From Bacteroidales bacterium UBA4788 (GTDB lineage Bacteria > Bacteroidota > Bacteroidia > Bacteroidales > VadinHA17), in the NCBI GenBank assembly GCA_002402965.1, contig DHGW01000025.1:36310-92991 (forward strand): a stretch of DNA of 56,682 nt. The letters run 5' to 3'. The position numbers were made by a program, and so were the translations under genes. The notes beneath the pieces were generated by a model, which had not been told where the DNA came from, made no database searches, and saw only the letters and a list, made by a program, of their open reading frames with translations. This document shows positions 8,446-15,588 of the stretch, one piece after another. Each line of letters opens with the position of its first letter. Position 1 is the stretch's first letter.

Positions 8446-9222
8446 TTATCTGATCGTCTTCATGTTCTGCTGAGAAAAGAAGCTCTCCCCAAGTTTGATG
8501 TTGAATTTTATCTCAAGGATTTTCAATACTGTCTTGCGGCCGGGCTCTTCAGCAGGTATGAGCTCTATCACTGTGGGTATGAACCTGCCGTCCATGGTCT
8601 TCAGCTCCGTGCCCCGCTCCGTTCTGACCAGGTAACCGTCCTCATCATAGAGTTCGGCTTTAAGTACGATGTATTCCTCCTTGTCAACCCACCATTCCTG
8701 GTGTCCCCACAGGACGCCGGCATCCTCCTTAGCCAGGAGTTTAATCCGGTGGCAGAGACGCCCGTCAATCTCTTCCTCCCCTATGAGCGTATGGGTATAA
8801 TCGTTGATCACTGATGATTCCCTGAGGATATCATCATTTGTGTAATCGGAGCCCAGCCAGCCCTGTGACATCATTGACGGAGGGAGTTTGATCAGCCTGT
8901 TGATTGCCGGGTTCCAGCTCCACATCTCGTTGCCGCGTTTGAGGAGTGTCTGTCCCTTCTCCCTGGCCGGAGCCGTGATGAGGGTAAGAGCATAATCGTC
9001 TTCCAGGGACCATGACTTGAAATCCACGGTTCGCTGCCACGTGGGCCTGACGATTGTCATGCTCATCACACTGTAGCCTGACATCTCGCCGTTGAATTTT
9101 TCGTCAGCCCTGGTGACTATCTCTTTTGCCGTCAGTTGCTGCGCCGTCACCGGCTCTGTCATTGCCGGAAGAATCATTAGAGCAATTGCTGACGCGGTGG
9201 CCAGCCTGAAGATTACTTTCAT
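8446..9222 (-). CDS. Outer-membrane lipoprotein-sorting (LolA-like) periplasmic protein
   Basis: Periplasmic protein of the 'outer membrane lipoprotein-sorting protein' family, a LolA/LolB-fold group with a hydrophobic half-barrel. It has a signal peptide (about 1-27, ending AVTAQ), then the family-typical run TAKEIVTRADEKFNGEMS, a central basic/aromatic region with RLIKLPPSMMSQGWLGSDYTNDDI (split here: RLIKLPP...MSQGWLGSDY), and a C-terminal DGRFIPT...ILEIKFN segment. Length is normal (258 aa). It overlaps the TetR gene by four bases and precedes the ABC permeases. The context (LolA-like carrier, LolCDE-like pump, outer-membrane barrel) supports shuttling of a hydrophobic cargo across the periplasm. 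The housekeeping LolA would be a different gene. Confidence 0.85.
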   Translation of the reverse strand: MKVIFRLATASAIALMILPAMTEPVTAQQLTAKEIVTRADEKFNGEMSGYSVMSMTIVRPTWQRTVDFKSWSLEDDYALTLITAPAREKGQTLLKRGNEMWSWNPAINRLIKLPPSMMSQGWLGSDYTNDDILRESSVINDYTHTLIGEEEIDGRLCHRIKLLAKEDAGVLWGHQEWWVDKEEYIVLKAELYDEDGYLVRTERGTELKTMDGRFIPTVIELIPAEEPGRKTVLKILEIKFNIKLGESFFSQQNMKTIR

Positions 9223-9851
9223 CTGTATTTTTTGATTAAAATGTCTATCATTTTTTCAAAGTAAACATCGGGATACTGTTCCGGGGCGAAAATATAGGTC
9301 AGGGCAAATCCCTTTATTGTAGTTGAGAACATGAGCAACTCCGTCATCGGGTCATAATCAGCTCCTTCCGTTTCCTTTTTACGGCTGAAATAATCAGTCA
9401 GCAGCTTCATCATGCAGGCCGAGTATTCCATGAGGGGTGTTCCACCCACTTTAAATGGTGAGTCAGGGTCATCAAGCAGATGTTCATATACGCCCCGTTG
9501 CAGCATAACCCGGTAAATGAGTTTCCAGAACTGTCTCTTTTCGCGGAAGATGGCAAAGATTTTTCGGATAAACTGTTCGAATTCATCCGGTGTCAGGTTG
9601 CTGTCGCGGTCAGGGTTGAAACTCTTGTATATCTCATCAAGCGACCGGTTGATAATAGCAGCCAGGAGTTCCTCCTTGCTTTTGAAATAGTTGTACAGGA
9701 GGCCTTTTGAGATACCGGCATGTTTGGCCAGATGGCTGATTGTGGTTGAGTGGAAGCCGTAGTCTGAGAAGTGTTCCAGGGCCACGTCCATTATGAGGGT
9801 CTTTTTCTCCTCCCTCATCTCTTCAAACTGTGCAGATGATCTTGGTGACAT
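9219..9851 (-). CDS. TetR-family transcriptional repressor of the Lol-like operon
   Basis: TetR/AcrR-type repressor and first gene of the operon that runs from here down to about 3.7 kb or 2.9 kb. The N-terminal helix-turn-helix is clear (ALEHFSDYGFHSTTISHLAKHAG, then ISKGLLYNYFKSKEELL at about 45-62). The rest is an all-helical ligand-binding domain with no obvious sub-family. Translation is coupled to the LolA-like gene by a 4-bp overlap, so the repressor level follows operon output. Two copies of an 18-bp operator-like sequence lie upstream (9858-9875 and 9902-9919), one overlapping the start-site side of the promoter. This predicts autorepression relieved by a ligand, perhaps the cargo or a membrane-active compound. 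Confidence 0.92.
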   Translation of the reverse strand: MSPRSSAQFEEMREEKKTLIMDVALEHFSDYGFHSTTISHLAKHAGISKGLLYNYFKSKEELLAAIINRSLDEIYKSFNPDRDSNLTPDEFEQFIRKIFAIFREKRQFWKLIYRVMLQRGVYEHLLDDPDSPFKVGGTPLMEYSACMMKLLTDYFSRKKETEGADYDPMTELLMFSTTIKGFALTYIFAPEQYPDVYFEKMIDILIKKYR

Positions 9852-9857
9852 ATTTTT

Positions 9858-9875
9858 TGACTAATCGTTCATTCA
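9858..9875. promoter_or_regulatory. Candidate TetR operator, copy 2
   Basis: The sequence TGACTAATCGTTCATTCA agrees at 14 of 18 positions with the reverse complement of the site at 9902-9919. It lies seven bases upstream of the tetR start codon, downstream of the predicted transcription start, where a bound repressor could block elongation or cooperate with the first site. Confidence 0.5.
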
Positions 9876-9901
9876 ACAAAACCCACTTAAAAAACCGTCT
9901 T

Positions 9902-9919
9902 TGATTGAACGGTCGGTCA
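9902..9919. promoter_or_regulatory. Candidate TetR operator, copy 1
   Basis: On the minus strand this reads TGACCGACCGTTCAATCA. The core GACCGACCGTTC is the kind of sequence bound by many AcrR/QacR-like TetR repressors. It abuts and overlaps the -7 box at 9918-9925, so a bound repressor would cover the transcription start. Confidence 0.65.
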
Positions 9920-9948
9920 AAGATAAAACGTGATTTTTGAAAATGCAA
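9918..9948 (-). promoter_or_regulatory. Bacteroidota-type promoter of the tetR operon
   Basis: On the minus strand a -7 element TATCTTTG (9918-9925) matches TANNTTTG exactly. A TTG (9946-9948) lies 20 bases upstream as the -33 element. The predicted start falls inside the first TetR operator. Confidence 0.6.
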
Positions 9949-9965
9949 GTATTTTTTGAAAAACT

Positions 9966-10161
9966 TTAGCGCGTAGCGCGTCAAAAATTGTGACAGGTAA
10001 CGGTTCCGCAGAAGGTAGCGCGCAGCGCTTACCTCATTGCAGAAGACAGGGGCATTACCGGATGTTGCACGCAGCGCTTACTGCATTGCAGAAAATCATG
10101 GTAACAATGGATGAAGCGCGGGGCTTACAGTATTGCGGGGTAGTGATTAATGAAATCTGCC
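9966..10161. repeat. Four degenerate 49-bp tandem repeats
   Basis: Units begin at 9966, 10015, 10064 and 10113 with an exact 49-base period. The best-kept part is the first 16 or so bases (TAGCGCG/TAGCGC-type, then GCAGCGCTTAC), followed in units 2 and 3 by CATTGCAGAA and a GG..A..A..GGAT end. Units 2 and 3 are closest to each other; the first and last are more diverged. The array fills most of the 400-base intergenic region between the tetR operon and the M56 operon. No coding sequence is apparent. It is probably an old tandem duplication. Confidence 0.7.
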
Positions 10162-10178
10162 CCGGCCCGGTGAAAGTC

Positions 10179-10210
10179 AAAAAAATCCGGGAGAGATACC
10201 CCTCCCGGAT
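10179..10210 (-). terminator. Rho-independent terminator of the blaI-M56 operon
   Basis: Stem arms ATCCGGGAG (10185-10193) and CTCCCGGAT (10202-10210) are perfectly complementary with an 8-base loop. On the minus strand the hairpin is followed by TTTTTT. It lies about 45 bases after the M56-TonB stop codon. Confidence 0.85.
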
Positions 10211-10253
10211 CAGTTAATTGCAGACGCACCGGCTTACAATCTTTCAAACTAAT

Positions 10254-12278
10254 CTATTTCAGGGCGAAACTGATCGGAACAGAGTAGTATACGTTAACCG
10301 GTTTGCCACCTATTTTACCGGGTACCCATTCAGGGCAAAGCCTCATTACCCTTACCGCCTCATTATCAAGCACGGGGTCGACGCCCCTGATCACGCTGAC
10401 GTTTTCCGTTTTGCCCTCAGAGGTAACAATAAACCGGAGGATGACCTTCCCCTGGATACCATTGTCTTTAGCCTGTGCCGGATATTTGATTGTTTTATAT
10501 AAAAACTCGAACAGTGCGGCATCGCCACCGGGAAACTTTGGCATCTCATCCACCATGATATAAACGATCCCGTTGCTGATTTTATCAGGCAGCTGAAACC
10601 TGATCAGCATCTCTGAGGTGAAGGGTTCATTGGCTTCGGCGTTCTCCGGACCCTTCCACTTAGGCGAGGACTCCATCACCCTGGTGAGTTCCCCGGCAAA
10701 AGCCGGATCGGTGTCGGGTGACGGTTTTATCTGCGAGACGGAGCCGTCATTTTCAACGGTATAGCTCATCCTTGCCCAACCGCTGATCTGATTGGAGGCA
10801 GCATCCTTCGGGTATTTTGCCTTTTCTGCCACCCAGTCGGCAAATGCCAGGTAACTCTCACCCCTGAAAGTGGGAAAATCCGTTTCAGCCTTGCGCGGGT
10901 ATGGCAGGATTACGCCCGACTCTCTTGCCTTGCTTCTTGAGATGACTTCAAAAGCTCCCTTGGCACCCTTTTCGCCATATTTTTCCTTAGCTGCCGCAGG
11001 GGCGAGGTAAGTTGTTTTGCCATAATCCTTTCCAAGCTTTTTAGTAGCATCTTCAGGAGTCAGGTCTGACACCTTGCCGTCAATAACGACAAGCCCTCCC
11101 CTGGATGAAGCACCAACTGATTCATACAGCGGATTGGCCTTCATCGTGACCGTTTTCCCGCGGGCAGATTCAGCAGTTAAGGATACGAACTCATAGCCTT
11201 TTGCACTGAACATGATAGCAACATATCCGGGAAGATCGCTGAAGTAAAATTTTCCTGCTTCATCAGTGGTTACGCTTAGGGCGGTTCCTGACACATTAAC
11301 AGTCACTCCCGGAAAAGGTGTGCCGTCCTCTTTGACCACTGTTCCCTGAACATCCTTTATCATGCCTGCCGTGCCAGCGGATTCCTGGCTGTCTCTCCCG
11401 TCTGAATATGTATAAACCGGGTCGGCAAATGCGTAAAGCATAATTGCAATGAGAGGCAGCACAAGCAGCAGTTTAAGTTTCCTGTACGGAGAATAAGTTT
11501 TCTTTTTCATCATTTCAAATCTGTTTGTGTTAAATGAAAAGTTGAATGAATTCGAGAGACTGATCAGCCTGGCACTGAAGACCTGGTTGAGAAGAGCCGC
11601 CCTGTATCCGGCCGGGTCAGATGTGCTCTGCAGCGCCTCCTCATCGGCAAGATGCTCATGATTCTGCCTGACCAGTGCTGAACAGATCCATGCAAACGGA
11701 TTCATCCACTGTATAAGGCTCATCATTTCAACAAGCAGGAGATCAAACCAGTGTTTTTGTCTCAGGTGCACCAGCTCATGGTTCAGTATCTCCCCGGCCT
11801 CCCGCCCGCTCACTGAAGGATTGATGAAAACATAATTGAAAAATGAGAAAGCGGAGGTATATTTTTCTGTTTTAACAACAATTGCTTCTCCGGCACGGCT
11901 TACAAGCCCCGTTTTTACAGTGTGATAAAGAGAAACGAAGAAGATCAGGGTCCGTAACAGCAGCAGCGCCATTCCTGCGGCATAGACAAACAGGATAACT
12001 TTAAGCGGGGATTTTGTTTGATTACGCTCAGTATCAGCAGCAGGCTGAATGTCTTGCGCCACTGTTCCGCCCTTCGCTTCCAGCACCACCGGAGCCGGCA
12101 GTTCAATCCTGTAATGCACCGTTAATAAAGGAAGCAGGAGCGACAGCACAATCCCTGCAACCAGGTATGCTCTCTTAAGCCTGAAGAACCTCTCCTTCCG
12201 GAGAAAAATAAGGTAAACGAGCGTGAAGCCCGCCAGCCATGCGGCCGATTTCAGCAGATAAAATGCAATCCCTTCCAT
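10254..12278 (-). CDS. BlaR1-like M56 membrane protease with carboxypeptidase-regulatory and two TonB C-terminal-like domains
   Basis: Sensor/antirepressor protease paired with the BlaI-type repressor just upstream. There are four hydrophobic segments (about 10-26, 37-55, 93-115 and 275-290). The M56 zinc motif is HELVH (167-171) followed by HLADEEAL, which supplies the third ligand. After the last helix comes a periplasmic carboxypeptidase-regulatory-like Ig domain (about 308-375; VQGTVVKEDGTPFPGVTVNV), then a degenerate TonB-C-like domain (about 475-565) and a well-kept one at the C-terminus (about 575-674; YPAQAKDNGIQGKVILRF). This architecture is common in Bacteroidota, where the C-terminal part may sense the periplasm or contact outer-membrane receptors. 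It starts three bases after the blaI stop. Confidence 0.9.
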   Translation of the reverse strand: MEGIAFYLLKSAAWLAGFTLVYLIFLRKERFFRLKRAYLVAGIVLSLLLPLLTVHYRIELPAPVVLEAKGGTVAQDIQPAADTERNQTKSPLKVILFVYAAGMALLLLRTLIFFVSLYHTVKTGLVSRAGEAIVVKTEKYTSAFSFFNYVFINPSVSGREAGEILNHELVHLRQKHWFDLLLVEMMSLIQWMNPFAWICSALVRQNHEHLADEEALQSTSDPAGYRAALLNQVFSARLISLSNSFNFSFNTNRFEMMKKKTYSPYRKLKLLLVLPLIAIMLYAFADPVYTYSDGRDSQESAGTAGMIKDVQGTVVKEDGTPFPGVTVNVSGTALSVTTDEAGKFYFSDLPGYVAIMFSAKGYEFVSLTAESARGKTVTMKANPLYESVGASSRGGLVVIDGKVSDLTPEDATKKLGKDYGKTTYLAPAAAKEKYGEKGAKGAFEVISRSKARESGVILPYPRKAETDFPTFRGESYLAFADWVAEKAKYPKDAASNQISGWARMSYTVENDGSVSQIKPSPDTDPAFAGELTRVMESSPKWKGPENAEANEPFTSEMLIRFQLPDKISNGIVYIMVDEMPKFPGGDAALFEFLYKTIKYPAQAKDNGIQGKVILRFIVTSEGKTENVSVIRGVDPVLDNEAVRVMRLCPEWVPGKIGGKPVNVYYSVPISFALK

Positions 12279-12281
12279 ATC

Positions 12282-12656
12282 TTATTCCTGTTGGTCATCA
12301 TTCAACTCTTCCCTGGCCTCCTCAAGTATCCTGTCCAGGTCCTTAACCGTGAGGTTCTTCTCCCTGGCAAAGAAGGATGTCATTGCCGGGAAGGAGTTGT
12401 TGAAGTACCCCTCAAGCAGGCCGAAAAGCTGGTGCCTCGAATACTCGCTCTTCGATACCAGGGGATAATAGAGAAAGACATTGGCGTATGCCTTGTGATC
12501 AATATATCCCTTCTTCTCCAGCACCTTCAATACGGTGGAGATTGTATTGCGCGCAGGCTTCGGATCATCGAACTTTTCCCTGATGTCCTTCACCACTCCC
12601 TCTTGCAGATCCCATAAAATCTGCATTATCTGCTCTTCAGCCTTCGTCAGTTGCAT
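12282..12656 (-). CDS. BlaI/MecI/CopY-family repressor
   Basis: Winged-helix repressor that is normally cleaved when its partner M56 protease is activated. The N-terminal domain (MQLTKAEEQIMQILWDLQEG, then ARNTISTVLKVLEKKGYI) is typical, followed by a dimerization/cleavage region (about 75-115) and an acidic tail. The ATG at 12656 gives the standard family start; an in-frame ATG at 12680 adds eight unrelated residues. It is co-transcribed with the M56 gene (three-base gap). A dyad lies exactly between the -33 and -7 boxes upstream, with a second copy 20 bases further, implying autoregulation. Target genes other than its own operon are not visible here. Confidence 0.93.
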   Translation of the reverse strand: MQLTKAEEQIMQILWDLQEGVVKDIREKFDDPKPARNTISTVLKVLEKKGYIDHKAYANVFLYYPLVSKSEYSRHQLFGLLEGYFNNSFPAMTSFFAREKNLTVKDLDRILEEAREELNDDQQE

Positions 12657-12726
12657 AAAATATTTATTAAATAATACCACATCAATGCCCTCTGCAGGAC
12701 ATTACTTTTCAATCAATCCTTCATCG

Positions 12727-12758
12727 CAAATATACGACTATATTTATAGACGCGCAAA
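12727..12758 (-). promoter_or_regulatory. blaI promoter with operator in the spacer
   Basis: On the minus strand TTTG (12755-12758) is followed after 20 bases by TATATTTG (12727-12734), an exact TANNTTTG -7 box. The spacer contains the dyad CGTCTATAAATATAGTCG (12735-12752), symmetric at 14 of 18 positions, so repressor and RNA polymerase would compete directly. Confidence 0.7.
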
Positions 12759-12773
12759 TATTTGTGTGTTTTT

Positions 12774-12790
12774 CGTCTGTCTTTATAGTC
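12774..12790. promoter_or_regulatory. Second candidate BlaI operator
   Basis: On the minus strand this is GACTATAAAGACAGACG, which keeps the GACTATA and AGACG half-sites of the dyad at 12735-12752 (13 of 17 positions) while the middle differs. It lies upstream of the -33 box. Confidence 0.45.
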
Positions 12791-12902
12791 AATTGGCGTA
12801 AAAAGATGTAATTTATGCCATTACAGTCAATTATTTTATGCAAAAAGAATAGTTCTCAGCCTCTGTTAAATCAGTCCCTGCCTCATAAAAAGCGATTTGA
12901 TC

Positions 12903-13736
12903 TCAGAACGTCTCCAGCAATCTTACAAGTTTCTCCCGTTCAGTGCTGCCCGGAGCAGTTTTCAGCAATTCTGACAGCCATGACCCGTACATCGGGTTGG
13001 GAAGTACAATATACTTCGTGCCGAAAAGCCGCCGGTCGGCATCCACAGAACCCATGCCAAGATCACTGCCACGTTTTTCATATACCCCGCTGATATCTGC
13101 AAGGTTATCACCCACAAGAAGAATAATCTCGTAATCTTTCTCGATAAGCGCCCGCCTCTCCACCTTTGACGAGGTGGTCTCCTTCAGGAGCATATGCGTA
13201 CTGTCGGCATTGGCAAAGCCAAGAGCGGCCATATTTTTAATAGTCGGGCCCATCTCCTGCACGGTTCTGTTCGAGACATAAAACACCTCTACCCCAAGTG
13301 AATCGGCATACCGGGTAAACTCCACAGCTCCGGGCAGAGGCCTGGCGCGGGCAAGTTCAACCCACCGGAGCCAGTCGTCATTATTGAACTCCTTTGCCTC
13401 AAACACCTGCCATCCCTGGAACGGACTGTTGTCAAGCAGGGTCTCGTCGATATCAATAGCCACGGCAGCAGGCTTTGTCCGTCCTGTCCATGCGAGGTTT
13501 TCTGCGAGGGCAATCTCCGCGTTGCGGAAGCACTGGTAATAAAGTGCCCGCATCTCGGCCGATTTCTGATACCATAACGTTGCCAGAATCAGGTGGTCCT
13601 GATCGTCCGCCGCCTCTGCAACTGTTTTGTTGATGACTGCCCGGGCGGAATTGTCTTCAGCCGGAAGTACTGGCTGCCTCACCGTGGCGCAGGAAGCCAG
13701 CATTATGATTCCTGTAACAATAATGAGCTTTTTCAT
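12903..13736 (-). CDS. Class C acid phosphatase, 5'-nucleotidase lipoprotein e(P4) family
   Basis: Surface or periplasmic lipoprotein of the HAD superfamily that dephosphorylates nucleotide monophosphates and related cofactors (e(P4)/AphA-C type). The lipobox is LASC with the lipidated Cys at about residue 16. The catalytic motif is AIDIDETLLDNS (DxDxT, about 93-104), motif II is FYVSNRT, and the acidic motif is LLVGDNLADI. Length (277 aa) matches the family. In H. influenzae the homologue is needed for NAD/heme-related nutrition; here a role in nucleotide or phosphate salvage is the safest inference. It is a single-gene unit; the next gene upstream is divergent. Confidence 0.9.
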   Translation of the reverse strand: MKKLIIVTGIIMLASCATVRQPVLPAEDNSARAVINKTVAEAADDQDHLILATLWYQKSAEMRALYYQCFRNAEIALAENLAWTGRTKPAAVAIDIDETLLDNSPFQGWQVFEAKEFNNDDWLRWVELARARPLPGAVEFTRYADSLGVEVFYVSNRTVQEMGPTIKNMAALGFANADSTHMLLKETTSSKVERRALIEKDYEIILLVGDNLADISGVYEKRGSDLGMGSVDADRRLFGTKYIVLPNPMYGSWLSELLKTAPGSTEREKLVRLLETF

Positions 13737-13788
13737 CCGTTTTTATTCTGTTGAAAATAAACTAATTGTCGAAAACCGGTCCATTTTG

Positions 13789-13811
13789 TTTGTTATTGCC
13801 TAAGTAACAAA
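13789..13811. repeat. Short inverted repeat in divergent intergenic region
   Basis: Arms TTTGTTA and TAACAAA are separated by nine bases, between the acid phosphatase gene and the GH16-fold gene. There is no T-run on either strand, so it is more likely an operator than a terminator. The function is unassigned. Confidence 0.3.
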
Positions 13812-13885
13812 TAATTGGCCGATGCCGTTTATATTGTTTGAAAGATTTTTAACTTTAACCGTACCATACCAAAACGTAATCTGCA

Positions 13886-15472
13886 ATGTCAACCTTAAAG
13901 CTGATGCTGGGGATGATCCCCTCAACCTCCAAAATTGAACAGGAAGAGAAGGCCCTGATTGCCGAGTATGAAAAGATGATCGCCTTTGCAGGCTCTGAAG
14001 CACTGGCAAGATATACCCGGCTTCACGAAAGTGTCAACTCGGCTGGTTTCAAACAGAAGAGACGGGAGCTGGAATCACTTACATACAAAGGCTCGGAGGA
14101 GCATGCCAGGGAGACCGAGTTCATGAATCTCAGGAAAGCGAAAGACATTGTATCATATTTTAAGACCGAAGGCAGCGCCCTGCTGAAAAACTTCACAACC
14201 ATTGATGGCTCGTCCAGGATTAAGGAGATAGAAGACCTTCAGCTATTTGTCCAGTCTCCTGAATTCAGGCAGAAGGAGAGGATGAAACCGGTGACGTTCA
14301 AAGATACCGAAGAGTACGGAAAATGGCTGGAATTCAAGAAACTGAAAGGAGACAAGGAGGTTAAGAAGAACCTTAATCCCGAAAAGGTAAAAAGGTTTTC
14401 CGAATTACAGGCACTTGTGACTTCTTCCGCCTTCCTCCTGAAGAAAAACATGAAGCCTGTCACATTCAAGGATACTCCCGAGTATCATAAGCTTCAGGAT
14501 CTTAAATCCAAAAAGAGTGCTTCGGACATTGTTTCCTATTACAAGTTTCGCAATTCAAAGGATTATCACAACTATACCCAGGTTAAGGATTCCGCCCGCC
14601 TGAAGAGGTATTTTGAACTCCAGGAGTACCTGAAATCGAAGGAATTCACGGAGAAAAAGGAGTACCTTCTCGACAAGCGCAGGTTCGAAAAGTCTGAGAT
14701 GTTCAAGGAAATGAAGGAGTACGATACTCTCAGGAACTCTCCTGACGTCAAATGGTATTTCACAGTGAAGGATTCGAACAAGTTCGACATCCTCAGGAAC
14801 CGGACGCTCACCTTCAGCGATGAATTCGACGGTACCGCCCCCGACGGCACAAAATGGCTTAACAGGTATTACTGGGGTGATAAGCTGCTTCACGACAGTT
14901 ACAGCATTGCCACCGACCTGCACTGTTACACCCCGTCGGACAACTTCGAGGTGCGTCACAGCGTGCTCAGGATTTTAACGAAGCCACAGAAGATAAACGG
15001 TAAGGTATGGGATCCCGCAAAAGGTTTCTTCACCAAAGACTTCAATTTTACCTCCGGCATAATCAACACCGGGACCTCGTTCAGGCAGAAGTACGGTACC
15101 TTCAGCGCCAAGATAAAACTCTCGGATCCTAACGTGCGAAACGCCTTCTGGCTGATCGGCGACCGCATCACACCGCATGTTGATGTATGCAGGTCAGGCA
15201 GCGGAAAGGTTTGGTTTGACCTCTTCACCTCGCCGGGAAGCCATTTCATGAAGAACATCGGATCAAGATATCTCTCTGATTTCTACATATATACTCTTGA
15301 GTGGACGTCGCAAAGCCTCGTCTGGAAAATAAACGGGGTTGAGGTGATGCGCCAGACAACCGGCGTGCCGCAGGAGCCCATGTATATCAACCTTGCAGGA
15401 GGTGTTGACAAGCCCATCGGAGGAATCTCCTCCATGGAGATCGACTGGGTAAGGGTTTACCAGGATAAATAA
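13886..15472 (+). CDS. GH16-fold (LamG/concanavalin-like) protein with N-terminal helical repeats; catalytic residues missing
   Basis: Two-part protein with no signal peptide. Residues 1-310 are charged and helical, with about four repeats of 65-70 residues sharing patterns such as LKRYFELQEYLKSKEF and MKPVTFKDTPEY. Residues 310-528 have the glycoside hydrolase family 16 fold: it opens with LTFSDEFDG, contains YGTFSAKIKL and AFWLIGD, and ends with the typical MEIDWVRVYQDK. At the active site, where GH16 enzymes have ExDxxE, this protein has H431-V-D433-V-C-R436, so both catalytic glutamates are absent. It is therefore probably a carbohydrate- or protein-binding relic rather than a hydrolase. 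It is flanked by a strong terminator and looks monocistronic. I know no named function for this architecture. Confidence 0.8.
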   Translation: MSTLKLMLGMIPSTSKIEQEEKALIAEYEKMIAFAGSEALARYTRLHESVNSAGFKQKRRELESLTYKGSEEHARETEFMNLRKAKDIVSYFKTEGSALLKNFTTIDGSSRIKEIEDLQLFVQSPEFRQKERMKPVTFKDTEEYGKWLEFKKLKGDKEVKKNLNPEKVKRFSELQALVTSSAFLLKKNMKPVTFKDTPEYHKLQDLKSKKSASDIVSYYKFRNSKDYHNYTQVKDSARLKRYFELQEYLKSKEFTEKKEYLLDKRRFEKSEMFKEMKEYDTLRNSPDVKWYFTVKDSNKFDILRNRTLTFSDEFDGTAPDGTKWLNRYYWGDKLLHDSYSIATDLHCYTPSDNFEVRHSVLRILTKPQKINGKVWDPAKGFFTKDFNFTSGIINTGTSFRQKYGTFSAKIKLSDPNVRNAFWLIGDRITPHVDVCRSGSGKVWFDLFTSPGSHFMKNIGSRYLSDFYIYTLEWTSQSLVWKINGVEVMRQTTGVPQEPMYINLAGGVDKPIGGISSMEIDWVRVYQDK

Positions 15473-15492
15473 AGCAATTTCACGCATACAGG

Positions 15493-15527
15493 CAGAGGCA
15501 GGCATTTGACCTGCCTCTGTTTTTTTT
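15493..15527 (+). terminator. Rho-independent terminator after the GH16-fold gene
   Basis: Perfect 10-bp stem CAGAGGCAGG (15493-15502) / CCTGCCTCTG (15510-15519), 7-base loop, followed by eight T. It lies 20 bases after the stop codon. Confidence 0.92.
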
Positions 15528-15588
15528 GGTGTACCTGTAACATTCGGCATTATACAGCCGTCTTTATGGTGTCAGTGCATTGACCCGA

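Noticed and set aside
9966..10161. The 49-bp repeats as a CRISPR array
   Set aside because: There is no alternation of constant repeats and unique spacers, the units diverge along their whole length, and no cas gene is present.
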